Shown piece after piece: positions 1-12,923 of a DNA stretch of 64,000 nt (its first letter is position 1; the number at the start of each line of letters is the position of its first letter). The position numbers were made by a program, and so were the translations under genes. This stretch comes from Datnioides undecimradiatus (taxonomy: Eukaryota > Chordata > Actinopteri > Lobotiformes > Datnioididae): contig WARS01000011.1 in NCBI GenBank assembly GCA_008933995.1, forward strand, positions 13,235,516 through 13,299,515, written 5' to 3'. The notes under the pieces were generated by a model, which ran no database searches, was not told the origin of the DNA, and saw only the letters and a list, made by a program, of their open reading frames with translations.

Positions 1-397
1 AGGTAATAAAATGATTGGCTCCAGTCTTTAGAGCATAAAACTTACATGGAATCAATTGTTACTTACACTTTCATGTACAATAACATTGGCCTTTTATTAG
101 GTCTTTAAAAATCAAGTGCCAGTCCAAAGCAAAATGAGTCCATTTTGCATTTGAAGGCAGGTATTTGCTGAACAGAAAGCATGTATAAAACTTAAAACCA
201 AGATGTTTTCGTGATCTGCAAAATGGCAGACACCAACGGTTGTGAAACTAGTTGAGACTTAGTAAGCAGGTCCAGCAGAGGTGTCTTGTTTCAGCGCTTG
301 TGAGAGGGAGAGGAAATCCTGTGAATACTTCCTGTTTGAGCCCAGGGGAGCCGGTTTGAACAGGGTGGACTGGTTTGAGAGCTGCTCCTCATTTGTG

Positions 398-451
<54 letters not shown>

Positions 452-699
452 CCATACACCACACCTCCTAAACAGGCACACACACACACACAATATACCG
501 GATTCTCTGTGCACAAATAATGTTGACTTCTCCTTCTGTTGTGGACGTACAGGGGACAGAGAAGAAAAGGAAGAGGCACAATGAATAAAAAAACAGGAAA
601 CCAGTGCAGTGACAATGCTGCAGTTCCTCACCGGAAAGCAGCTTTCATAGAGCCTCCGTCCCCTCCTCGCTAACTCTGTCCCTTTCTCTTCCTCCACAG
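1..699 (+). other. elk3 last intron (3' part)
   Basis: Non-coding sequence left of the elk3 acceptor. Apart from the (CA)n tract at 401-449 and a short imperfect CA stretch at 478-492, I see no exon or named element. Confidence 0.6.
401..449. repeat. (CA)n microsatellite
   Basis: About 24 uninterrupted CA units in the elk3 intron, followed by C/A-rich sequence. Translations crossing it give artefactual poly-Thr-His or poly-Val-Cys peptides. Confidence 0.97.
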
Positions 700-798
700 T
701 TCCCCAGCTTAATCAACGGACACATACCTGTCCCCCTGCCAAACCTGGAAGGAACACCCTCCTCTCTGCTCCTGTCCCCCACCACCCACAAATCCTGA
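700..798 (+). CDS. elk3: ETS-domain protein ELK3, last coding exon (partial gene)
   Basis: ELK3 is a ternary-complex ETS transcription factor of the SRF/MAPK pathway. Only its C-terminal 32 codons and stop are here; the ETS and B-box exons lie left of the window. The exon follows a pyrimidine-rich tract ending CTCCACAG and reads [15 protein letters not shown]..., ending THKS-stop. This aligns by memory with the human ELK3 C-terminus (FQFP-x-LLNGHMPVPIPSL...NSQKS). In the family the FxFP motif is an ERK docking (DEF) site; here the exon starts with its last FP, so the intron would split the motif after FQ. The 3' UTR runs on to a polyA signal at 1452. ELK1 and ELK4 are less likely because NGH-(I/M)-PVP is ELK3-like. 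Convergent with cdk17. Confidence 0.88.
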   Translation, partial: FPSLINGHIPVPLPNLEGTPSSLLLSPTTHKS

Positions 799-1475
799 TC
801 CAGGGTCTGTGAAAAACCTCCCATTCTCATCCATCTCGCTGAAAAATTCTCATCATCATCGTCATCGTCGTCTGCAGCAGCAGCAGCGACCTTCTTGTTA
901 AATTTTGCTTCAGAAAAAAAGTCCTGCGTGACATGTGACCTCACTTTTTTTTTTTGCACTCGTGTTGCTTCAGAATTCAGTGGTTGAAAGCACTTGGTAA
1001 AAGCCATACGCCACGATGTCTGTGAGATGTCTGGCTCATTGTGATAAAACACAGCACATTTCCACATGACCCTGTCCACGATGGACAGTAGTGACGTGTA
1101 GCTAGCTGCAAAATGCTAGCCGGCTGCTCATTCAGCGCAGAGAGCTTGGTTGTTTTAATCTTGTTTAAAAAAAATCTTTTTTTTTTCTCCTTAAATGTTC
1201 ATCACAATGTGAAACTGGTTGTTTCACTAATGTGGTATTGTATGTATTGTATGCACTATGCTTTTTCAGATAGTACCGGCTGTGCCTTGTTGCCCTTCTT
1301 TTCCAAAATCTTTTAATGAAGACGAGATTTCAAATCAATGAAAAAAACCTTTGTAACACTTGTAATGTTCTTTTTTTTATACTGGACTTGGTATACAGTT
1401 TGTATTCTGTATAATTTTGTATTGTGAAGAATGTCTTTTTTTGTCGTTTTCAATAAACAAAGCATTGAATGCTTG
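799..1475 (+). other. elk3: elk3 3' UTR
   Basis: Non-coding tail after the elk3 stop at 796-798. It holds a CATCATCGTC/CAGCAGCAG-type simple stretch at 848-890 and several T-runs, and ends beyond the AATAAA at 1452-1457. The extent is inferred from the polyA signal. Confidence 0.65.
1452..1457 (+). terminator. elk3: elk3 polyadenylation signal AATAAA
   Basis: Canonical AATAAA about 650 bp after the elk3 stop codon, the first good signal downstream on this strand. Cleavage is expected about 15-30 bp later (1470-1485). Confidence 0.65.
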
Positions 1476-1554
1476 AACACGGTGCCTTAAACATTTAACA
1501 GCTGCTAAAACAAAATGCACAAGCGTTCATATGATTTCTGTTTAAACTTTAGAT

Positions 1555-1560
1555 TTTATT
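1555..1560 (-). terminator. cdk17: cdk17 polyadenylation signal AATAAA
   Basis: TTTATT on the + strand, AATAAA on the minus strand, about 1.3 kb past the cdk17 stop. It is the last good signal before the convergent elk3 3' end. Confidence 0.5.
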
Positions 1561-2413
1561 TTCTTTACTCTGGAAAAAAAACAAAGCTCAAATATGGGAG
1601 GGCATCTGCAACGAAATCCCACACCAATAACAGTTATCCACAAATAAAGTTAAAGAATATCATACAAAACATCTCTTGTAACACTGTTAAATAGACTGTG
1701 ATAGACTCATATTCACTAGGGGCAGGACTATAGCTAGTGCTCCCTGAATTAGGAGTTCAGTGGCTGTGTGTGCTTCCTCATACAACAGAGCAGGCATGCA
1801 ACACAATGATGGAGGCAATCTGGGGAAAAAGGATACATTTTTACAGCTGATGGAGATGGGAATGGCAGAAAGGAGAACACATCGGTGATGCACAAAGGCA
1901 GCTTTCAACACTGGGAACTCATTTTGCACCTCCTTTTTGTAACAGACTGGAGGGGATAATGTGTCAGATCGAGGTGGAAAATGATGAGAAGGTTGCCCAC
2001 TGTGGTTAAATATTTTCTGAAGATTTAAGGAGGCGTAACTAATCCTGTAATGCCCTTGTAAATAATTCTACATCGCCTTTCCTACCCCCTCCCGCCATTT
2101 GTTCATTGGTCACGACAGAGACCGCAGCATCCTGGAATGATATGCCAGCATCTGACAAGAATGTGATGTTTTTTCTTTTTTTTTTTCTCAAAGAGTTTGG
2201 CAGCCCAGCCCTCACATTAGCCTCCAGTTAGGATAAAATGATCAGTTCTATCAAAGCTGGCCTCAAAAACCTTCAGAGTTAATGGTCACAAATGATGGGT
2301 GCAGCCGGGAGAACGGCACCGTGGCAACAGAGACAGAAAATCAAACTGTTTTGAGCTGCTACAGTCACGTCCCTCTGTTTGTCCGTGTGCTTCACGCACC
2401 CACACACAGACTG

Positions 2414-2414
<1 letters not shown>

Positions 2415-2441
<27 letters not shown>
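2415..2441. repeat. (CA)n microsatellite in cdk17 3' UTR
   Basis: About 13 CA units. The transcribed strand would carry (UG)n. Confidence 0.95.
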
Positions 2442-2445
<4 letters not shown>

Positions 2446-2871
2446 TGAGGAGCTTTGAGGTGGAGTTTTGTATGTATGAAAATGGAAATAATGACAAAAA
2501 TATCACTAAAAATACCACCACTTCAAAAAAAAAACAAAAATTTAAAAATCTATACACATTGCATGTACTCATTAAAGTGACTGAGCCAGTTAGAATTCTA
2601 GACAGTAGTTGTATTTAGCAGCAAATTCTCTTCTCAATAAATATAGATGTACAGTATATAAATGTCTCTTTTGGGCCAGGTTTAGGCCAAACCTGGAAAG
2701 GGAGGGTCGGTCAGACTGTGGACACAAGTTTCCCAAGTAGTTTGGGGGGGAGTGACGATGATGATGATGATGCTCCACGCCGACATCCATCTCAGGTTAC
2801 TGATCCATCAGAGAGACTGTACAACTAAGAGGATCCTTCCCAGATAAAAAAAAAAATACTGTCCAGAGAAT

Positions 2872-5800
2872 CTAAAACAGCATGCTTTGTCTTCGGCTCT
2901 TCCCGTTGCCTGGAGGAGAAACAAAGGAAAAACATGAATGATTCTTGTTTTTTTAGTTTTTTACAGCAGGATATTTCAAACTGAGACCCGGACGGACCCC
3001 CACAGGCAACATCAGGATAAAGGCATATCGGACTCGGAGTTTTGTGGTAACAATTCCCATAATTCTTTCAGGTTTGTACTCAGGAAGTTGATGATGCCAT
3101 GGATTCAGTTACCTGGGAGCTACAAGTCTTTTCTCACATATTGGCGCCATTAAAAGTTCGCTGAAATAACTTGTAGCATTTCTTGTTTGCAGAGTCTCTG
3201 CGGATGTGCACACAAGCCATCACTGGCTTACTCTGATACAGAAGAAAACTTCAAAACATGATTCCCAGGCCTGTTCTGGTTTTCCTACCATTTGTAAATG
3301 GATATATGGATGTTTACTTGTGGTGATATGGTTAAAATACAATAATTGTCAGATGAACTGTTGATATTAGTGAATGGGCAAAACTAATTACTATATATAT
3401 AATAAATAATAATATATAGAGCCCATATCAGAAACATATGCAAGCTCTAACAACATTAACTTCCTGTCGTCCTGTTCCACCAACATACTTCCTGATCCTT
3501 CCATCTTATGCAGCATCTTCAACATCTTACACACCACATCGTTCAACTCTACCGTGGCCCCCTGAGGAGGCTTTAAGTCGCATTTAAAACCCTCACAGTC
3601 GAAGCAGCCCAAGTATCCACTCTTGCATTGATCCCCACCTGACTCAGGGTACGATGAGTTCCGGTAGCCGGGATCTCGCTGCAGCTGCACCTCCTTCAGT
3701 GTGAATATGGATATGTCTGCCGGACATAAAGAGTCAGTCAGTGCAACAGAAATCGCATCTTGCCAGGAGAATAGTGTCTTTGTTATGAGGCTGTAACTGA
3801 TCCACACTGTACACTGCAATATCCTTCAAGTTGTACCTAGCTGAGCCTGCCAAGTCTGCATTACTGTGCTGCCATTTCATTACTCACTCTCTGGCAGTGT
3901 GTGCACACGTGGCCCCAGGCTCCTGAAGTACGGCTGTCTCATTGCTTCATCAGCAGAGATCCTCTTTTTCGACTCGTACTGATTTTCAAGGAAAGTACAA
4001 GAAAGTCATTAGAGAAAAACCCAAAAAAACAAAGGGGGGGGGGCAGCATTGTGTGATTGCATGTTGTGAATGTGTCGAGGCGCCTTGATGCTCTCCTTTC
4101 CAAAAATACAGTCCTAACATAGCTGCAAAATGTGTCACACCGCTTTTAACATCGCATTCATGCCTGGCAGATATGGTGAGACTCACTTTTAGGAATGACA
4201 TCAGCAGGTCGATGCCATCAGTGTCCAACCTGAGGTGGGGTGGGGGGAGAGAGAGAGAGAGCAGGAGAGAAGGAGGTCAGTAGAGGTGGGGGTGACGCAC
4301 AGATGCTGGCGAGTGTAAGGAAGGAAACGGAGTCAACTATTCCACAGGATTTCCTTACAGGAAGTGACACAGAGCACACACTCCTAACTAAAAGAACCAA
4401 TAATACTAATGTTGAACTCTCTAACATCTACAAAACCTCTACATGCAGTCGCAGCTCGTGTACCTCGGTCTGATATGAAAGATTTGCTCATTTCCATCTC
4501 CAATGATTAGAGGGCTAACAAGAGAGGTGAGGGGGATATCGTTAGGGAACCGTGTATAACTGCCACATTAATGTCCGATATGACCTCATGTAACATTGGA
4601 GGAGCTGCAGGACACCATATCTGATGTAATACAAAAAGACATATCAAGTTGAATGAAAAGCAGATGCTCAGAGTAAGTTTCCTCATCTCACCTGGGTGCG
4701 TGGTTAATGAGGGGCTGCGCCTTGTACTTGGGGAACTTGTAGGACTTGAACTCATCAATGGTGGATATTCCAGGCCAGCTGTCTTCTGTGGGAGTGCCTG
4801 CGGAGGGACATTCAATCGACCCTGTTAGAGTCTGGCTGCAACACGGCAGCTGGGGGGGGGGCTTTTCACGCTGCCACGGGGGCTGCATGCCAGGGTTAAT
4901 GCGATTAAAGGATCATGTTAAATGTTCGAGCGCTTCCCTGTCAGCAGGGGGCAGCACTGACCTAGCAGCCTGAAGATGAGGTGCAGTTCGTCCTCAACCG
5001 TTGATCCTGGGAACAGGGGCCTGCCGGCAGCCATCTCATAGAATATACAGCCCACACCCCTGACGGGAAGACACAGGCTGAAGCCTTAACATCGGTTCAA
5101 CTCAACAGGTCCCGTGCATTTATACCACCACCTTTTTAGGATAAAACTCCCTGAACTGTGCATTAAATGGTTCGATCTGTCTACTGAGTGAAATATCAAA
5201 GCAGGAGGCAGGAATTCATGTAGGAAAGCAGCAGGGCGCTTTGAAGTTGCAGAGAAACGCACGCATCATAGTTAAATTCCATAACAGCCCAAGCGTGTTC
5301 ATTATAACAGCCATGTGCCACATCAAAGGCTCTTCGCTGCAGATTAGGACACCTGTCTGCTGCTCACTTCATAAGCGCATCAGTTAAAAGAAAACAAGCT
5401 CCAAACATCTGTGCTCATACCACACATCACTGAAGCAGCTGCAGAAATTACAAATATGTCTACTTGAGGATTACATTTCCCCACGAACTTTCCCTGTGCT
5501 CGGTCTTTTGGACATAAAGAGTTGCCGGGAAACTACTCAGTGTTTTCAAACAGTTGTAATCACCCCTGTTGAGCGAGGCCCACTCACCACATGTCTATCT
5601 GTGTGGAGTACTCCGAGGAGCCCAGCAGCACGTCGGGAGGGCGATACCAAAGCGTTACCACCTCGTTAGAGTATGTTTTAGTGGGTACAGACTTGGCCCT
5701 TGCCAGGCCTGTGGAGCAGAAATATGAGAAATGAAAACACATCCAACTCAGGAGACCGCTCATGTGTGAAGGGTTTTAGTAATAATAATTAATTTGGCCA

Positions 5801-8800
5801 AATTATCTCACTGAAATCAGATACTGATAAATGCTGCTTCAGAAATGTAAAAACAGTAAATCAGTTAATGAAATATTTAATAATTAATGTCTCTAAGTGT
5901 TTTAATTTTATTTTATTTTTTTACCAAAGTCAGCCAGTTTGAGCTCCCCTCTGTCGTTGATGAGCAGATTCTGGGGCTTCAGGTCTCTGTGGAGAACCTT
6001 CCGCCTGTGACAGTACGCTAAACCGCGCAGGATCTGGAACAGAAAAATCTGGAGAAAGAGATAATTTACATCAGCAACCCCGTCGTTCTGGTAAAAGTGT
6101 TTTCAAATGGTGATGCTGGGTAAAAGTGGTAGATTTTATACATTTTATTCATTTACTTTTGAGGAACCAAGTACAAACATAAATGTTACCATTTGATGTA
6201 CTGTACGCGAATTAGTTCATAGCTCATTTTCATCAACACCATCTCATAAATACAGATACTGTTGATACATGTAATTTATCCAAACTACTTCAGGATATAA
6301 ACGATATAGAAGTTTGAATTGATTCTGAGCTGAGGTTTATACAGACACAGTATTTACAAGCAAAGAGCCAAAGTTCAGTTTTGATATTCTAACATATAAT
6401 ATATTTCATATTCTAAGTATAAACTGAATTTTAACAAAATATGTGCAAACAACCTAGATAGTTATGGAAAAGTGAGGTTAAGAGAACAAAAGCCCCATCA
6501 CCCCCGTGTCTAGACTCCACCACCAGGGGGCACACTAACAGCATTTCTTGTGTTGACACCAGCAACCACAAAGCCCTGACAGCTGATGAAGTTGGCCGGC
6601 CCAGCAGGCCGCCTGCGGAGGCTCACCTTGACATTCTGCATGCTCAGGATGTTCCCACAGTCGTCCATGTACTGCTTGAGGTCTTTGTCCTAGACAAGAG
6701 AGAGAGTATAAAGGCTACAGGCACACCAACTAGAACAGCTGAAATGTTGTGCTCCTGTGTTATTGTCCTTAAACTCTGCAGAAGGTCATGAATATTAATG
6801 AAGTGAAATATATTTATTTTAGCATCTGTGTGCAGAATAACACATGAGTCATGTAGGACGTGAGGGCAAAGGCTTTGTTGTTCTCACCAGGTACTCGAAG
6901 ACCAGTGTGAGCGACTTGTCTGTGTGGACGATGTCGTGCAGCGTCACAATGTTGGCGTGTTTCAGGTCCTTCAGTAATGACACTAGAGGAGAAGGAGGAG
7001 AACACAGCTGTAACAGCGGGGATTTATTCAGACAACATGCACAAAGAAAACCTTACAGATTTGACCTAAATCAACAAACTACAGAATTCAAACCTGCAAA
7101 TTTCCTGTTCTAACCACAGTGTATTTCTCCTGACAGAAGGCACATGTTTACTTTACTGCATGAGTTCAAATGTTTTATCAATTGCTTTATTAACTGCACT
7201 GAACGTTACAGGTGACGACAGTTGAATTCTCAGAAAAATCTGATCTCATTGGTAAAGACTTTGTGGTTCCTATGTACTTTATATGTTCACTAACTGAACG
7301 ATACCACATGTCCTAAAACAAAGATGACAGCTTGCCACCTGCTGCAGTGTGCTACAAAATGCAGTTAGTCTATGATCCAAAGTGTCTTTTTTTATGTTTT
7401 GCATTCATGGATTTTCCTCCAGCACTGTTAACAGTGGCACTACAGGCTCATATTCCCACTCTGAGGTAACGCTGTTTGGAGATTTCATTTCAGACGACTG
7501 TAAATAAGTTTGTTTTCCACCTTAAAGACGGCATACCTTCAAGAGGGTTTGGTGTTCTACCACACAGTCTTATGAATAAAGAATAACACCTGGAAATCAA
7601 AATTAAGAGAGAAAATCCCAGGAAAAGAGTGAGATGTTCCTGCTAAGTTATCATTTTAAAACCCTCAACCTTTCTAATAAGGCAGCTGCTGATTATTCAC
7701 CACTAGAATCCACATGTAATCTTACTGGAGGCCGCTGTGGGTAATATTTGAAGTTCATGGTGCGACGCTGAACCTTCATACCTTCTCTGATTGCTGTGCA
7801 CGGCGCCCCCTCCTCATGCTCCAGTCTGATCTCCTTCAGCGCCACAAGGTTGTCCGTGAGCTTACTCCTCCCCTTGAAGACTGTAGCGTACGTGCCCTGA
7901 AGCGTAGGAAGTGATTGAAGGAGGTGAGGAAAGTTTTTCAGAAACTGGACTGATGCGGCACAATCAGACAGCGAGGGGTTAACAGTAAGCTCTATAACTA
8001 TGGGAACGTCAGCACCTGTGGGGAAGTCCAGGTGAACAGTAAACACACACGTACCTCCCCCAGTTTGTCCAGTTTGATGTAGGTCTCCAGCTTCCCAAAT
8101 CCAATTTCTGACTGGAGGAGAGAAAAGGACAAACAGCATTAATGAGGGTGGCGTCTTTATTAGCAGTGACAAGCTTACAGACACTACGACAAATCCTTAT
8201 GACGGCCTAGCAGCAACTGAGGGGGGATGTAAGGAGGTCACCCCCCCCAACCAACATCAGAGCTAATCTGTTGTGACAGAGGACCGTTGGCTTTTGGCTT
8301 TTACAATGTGTTTGTTTATGGGGAAGGCAAGGCAAACTTTATTTAGAAAGCATGTTTAATACACAGCGGAAAATCTGAGTGTGCTTTTGAGCTGCAACAA
8401 GTTTTACTCATCATTTAAAGCAAAAATCCTGCAGCTCTGATGTCAGAAGGTCAAGGTCTTTGACACGTATAATGCCAAAGTGAATATATGTGGGGTTGGT
8501 CTGTAGCTCAGGTAACACAAGCTATTGAAGTACATCACCTGCAGCTGTCAAATACAGTCCAAATGTGCTCACACTCAAAAAGGTGACAAAAAGCAAACAC
8601 AAACTATTGAATGGCTAAGATGCAATTCTTATTATGACACCAGACGTTAAACCCACTCTCTGTCCAGCGCAGAGACCAGCAGCAGGTGAACGAGTGTCGA
8701 ACGCATGTCGAGCGAAGGCATTCGGTACTTTCTAAACAACGGCACGGGAGCGCGTATGCAAATGCAGCAGGCTGGGCGAGGCACAGCGTTCATACTTTCC

Positions 8801-10445
8801 CTCTGTTCTTTGACGGATGCACGTTCAAAGTAAAACCAGAAGCCAATTACTGAGGCTGCTGACGAAGTGAATGCCGAGGTGCAATGTAAACACATGAGAG
8901 GCTGAGAGGATGAGATTACACCGTTTAAGGGCAAAGTGTGAGCTCTCATCCTCTCACTTCTGCTTCTTGCCGCCTTATAATAAAACAGAACTCTCACAGT
9001 AATCTTTGTATTCGGCAGACCCCTCCCTGACCGCCTTTCTGCTTCTATTTCTCTCCGTTTTGGCACAATTCTCCTCCACAGTTCTCAAACCAGCACTGTT
9101 CGCTCTCAGATGTGGGCAGCAAGTACTGCACATTTACATAAGCACAGGTATTAGCACTTAAATACTTGAGTACTTTCTCTTCCCAGCATTTCACAGGGAA
9201 ATATCTATATCTAAATATCTATTTTCTGTTCCACTACATTTATGAAAGTTGTCGCTATCAGTTCCCCTGGAGATCAGATATTTAATATGCTTTATCATCC
9301 ACAAACAGACATGAAGGTGACAAAGTAATATTGCATGTGGTGAAACAAAAATAACAATGGGAAGCTTGTATTCATACTGCAGTTTTGCATACAGACATGA
9401 TTCAGTGTCGTCCGTAAACCTACTCTGAAATCAATAAAGGTGCTCTTTATATCTAATTTAATACATTTCCTGAAAATCACCATGTCTTCAAGTTCTCTTC
9501 AGATTAAAATAATCTAGTGATTGTTGTCTGTTCAACCCTAATTCAGATCACTTTCAGTAAGAGGGCTTTATTTGTAGAGTAAACCGTAACTAAGTGTTCA
9601 CCCGATAAATGCGCAGCTTCTTGTACTTGTACTGTTTTTTGGTTCTCACAAACCTCCTGAGAAAAATATCTGCCTCTTTAGCAAATAAATGCTCTACTCT
9701 GTGCATCAGCAAGTGTCTAACGTCTGAAAAGCTGGTCTACAGGTGGCACTAAGTGAGCTAATTAGAGCTTGAAAACAGAAAACAACTGCCCGCTTGGTGC
9801 TGGAAACAGCGCTGATGAGAGCAGAGTTTGTGGCTTTGAAACCAACACTGAGCGATTTTAAAATAGCGCTGAAGGAAACAGTCAGATGAGAAACTGATGA
9901 AACTGTTACAAAGAGTGACCAGCATCTGCATATATGGTATTTTTATTTCCGCTTGTGTCTTTTCACAGTGATGTAATTGAGCAGCTAAAGTGCAGCACTC
10001 ATTTCAGAGTTTCCTCCTGCGTCTTATCATCCTCACTCTCTTTTCTTGTTGCCCTCTCTCACAAGTCTCTCCCTCTCTCACTTTTCTCTCTCCATCTCAC
10101 CAGTGACGCTCTGCGGGAACGCCGGCTCAGCGGCTGGTCGAAAGGCGGGCTGCTCAGCTGCAGCTTCTCCAGGTAGCCGTCAGGTATCCGGATGTCGGCT
10201 GGCAGGGACAGACGTTTGTTCAAGTCCTGCGCACGCACACAAACAGATAAAAACAACAGAACACCCGATTTAAAAACAGAGTCAACATGCTGCAAAACCC
10301 TGAAATAACAAGAGTAAACCCTTAGTAAATGGAATAAGCTCTGAATAAATACCAGTGATTGATAACAAAATGGCAGAAGCCCAGAGCAAACAGCTAGAAT
10401 CTGTAAGAACCAACCAGCTTTAGGCCTCGCTGGTCAACAGAGAGG

Positions 10446-10490
<45 letters not shown>

Positions 10491-12880
10491 CAACACGTGT
10501 AGCAGCATGCGTCTGTGCGGTTCTGTGTAGCACACTTGTGTACTTAGTAAAGGCAGTCTGTGGAGCCCTTGAAGAGTTCAGGGTAAAGTCTTTCCCAGAG
10601 CAACAAAGTACTAAAGCATGATCCTAATGACTTGTTATATAAAATAAAAACAACGTCTGGATTCTTCCCATCATGCATTTCCTCTATTTGTTAGATTACT
10701 GTTAATCCGGCCTCCCTCTCTCTAGCTGCTTTAATATCTACTTCCACTGCCTCTGAGGTAACTTAGTAACACCCTTCCCTCCCTCTTCCTTAATACAACA
10801 ATATGCAACTTTGAACTCTCCACATTTCATCAACAAGCTTGTTGAGATAAATCTCTAACTGGAGGTGACAGACTCGTGGAGGGGTGAACTGGAAAAGTGA
10901 CCCACAACTATTTCAAACAATCAACAGGCATTGTTTTTCAGCTCAAAACAAATGGTGGAAATCTATAAACAAAGTCACATGAAGCAGCTGCAGCACCGAT
11001 ATGATGTGTATCTGTATTTCAAAATGAGATTATATCGAGTTCTGCCGCAGCATCCGTCTGTAGTTCCTACATGCTGGCCCAGGATTGGTGGTCTGTCCCC
11101 CACAGGAAGCGATGCCATCCATCACCTGACCTTTGCACCCCACCCCCCTCCAGTTGTCCAATCAACCCGTCCTAATCTGTTACAACAGGGGCCCATCTGG
11201 ACCGTATTACAGTAATCCTTGTGATGTAATCCCAAAACACTGCTTCCTCTCCAGCGAGAGACATACAATCCTGTACCTGACCATAGACGGAGGGATTTCC
11301 TCACTCTTCCACCCTCCTACACTTCTTCTTCTACTGTCACATTAGCACAAAGACAATAAGGCCAACACAGTGATCTCTGTTGGATCACTTCATGAACAAC
11401 AGGCCTACGGTCAACCACGCTGCTCATACCGGCACAAACAAAGCACTGAGTGTTTGTTGGGCTGTGAGAGAGAAGTGTCGGCCTCTACGTGCTTCTGTTC
11501 AAATAAACCTTTTCTGGTTGTGAAACAGTCACAGGAAGTGTGGGGTGCACTTCTTGCACACACTCTGTATGCACAGCCAGAGGTGATGTGTCATGTCTCT
11601 GTGTGTGGGTAGCCCCAAATGGAGTAAGCTGCTTAACAGCACGTTTAAGGGTTTTGTTTTTATTGTCTCCCTTGCAGTCTTGCTTGCTTTGTCTGTGTAG
11701 CCACTGGTGTCTGCTTGTAAATCCCCAGAGGTCCTGCAATCAAACCAACCAATAAACACTGTCAGAGGGGGGGGGGGTTCTTCAATCACAAGATCCTTCC
11801 TCGCATGATCGCCCAGCAGGTACTGTGCAACATGTGGTTCACTGGTGACATCGACCACACATAAAAAAATACACATACGGCACAATTTTAGCTCGGCTTA
11901 TTTTGAGGAAACGGGAGGAAACATTGATGCTAACATCTTAAATTGGTCACTTTACTTTACACAGTGTATGGTGTGTTAAAACAAAGCAACCACTGATGGG
12001 ACCTTGGCATGTGCAAGCAGCTTTCACTTCACTCAGAGGAGGTGTCACTGGAGGTTTAAGCCATCTTTATCTTCACGTGCTCGTGAAAATGTTGGTTAAT
12101 TCAATTCAATTCAAATCAACAGGAGGTTATCTCAGGGCACATTACATAAACAGCTGCTCTAGACTAAAATCTTTCCACCATGAGCAAGCACTTTGTGACA
12201 GCAACAAAGAAAAATGTGCCACACTAATGAATATGGAAACTGAAATTGCAAAAACAAAACAATGTTTACCTATTTCCCAATAAGTGATTATGCTAAACAC
12301 TAAACAAGCGACAGAAGCAACAAACACTGATGTCATTTTGTCCATCTGGTTCATTTTAATTGCTACAGAGGCTGACAATATAATCTGACGCAACTCAGTG
12401 TGAGCAGCCTGCATTTAAGAAAACCCCCCGTGGAGCTCATTTTAACGGTTACCTTAAGATAAAGCAGTGTGATTTCTCGTCTTACTTCACGCTGCCTTTC
12501 ATGTGTCCCTACGAGCCAGCTGGATTAAAGCGTTCTCTCCTGATCTGGTTCTGTGTTTGTGTGCACGTCTGTCTTTCCATATGCTCCGCTGAACGAAACT
12601 CTGTGTGGCGTGTTGACGTGTTGGTGTGAGCCACGGCAGCTTCGTTGTTTACAGTGGCTGCTTTTTGTTCTTTAGATGTTTCGGAACTTAATGAATTTTG
12701 GATAATGGCATTGTGTTCGACACACCCTGGATTAAAAAGATGCTTGTGGTAAAATGAAATCCCTCTTAGACAACAACAAAAAATAATAATAATCACAGCG
12801 ACAAAGTCTTTCCACAATGTGTTGACATTATGTAACCGCCAGAGGAACGCCAGAATCTGTCTTATTGCCTCAGAGTGAGA

Positions 12881-12923
<43 letters not shown>

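Larger units (their letters stand above)
1535..2871 (-). other. cdk17: cdk17 3' UTR
   Basis: Sequence after the cdk17 stop (TAG, 2874-2872) down to a minus-strand AATAAA at 1560-1555. It holds a (CA)n tract (2415-2441) and a (GAT)n stretch near 2754-2772. Ends are inferred. Confidence 0.6.
8112..10100 (-). other. cdk17 intron between exons 10226-10101 and 8111-8055
   Basis: Two degraded repeats (8324-8366, 9110-9300) and a T/C-rich run just left of the next exon. No other feature identified. Confidence 0.6.

Noticed and set aside
259..697. Open frames with poly-Cys-Val or poly-Thr-His around 400-450
   Set aside because: Translations of the (CA)n tract in the elk3 intron.
645..1079. 144-aa open frame antisense to the elk3 last exon
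   Set aside because: Shadow of the GC-rich elk3 exon and its UTR. The Asp run comes from the CATCATCGTC repeat.
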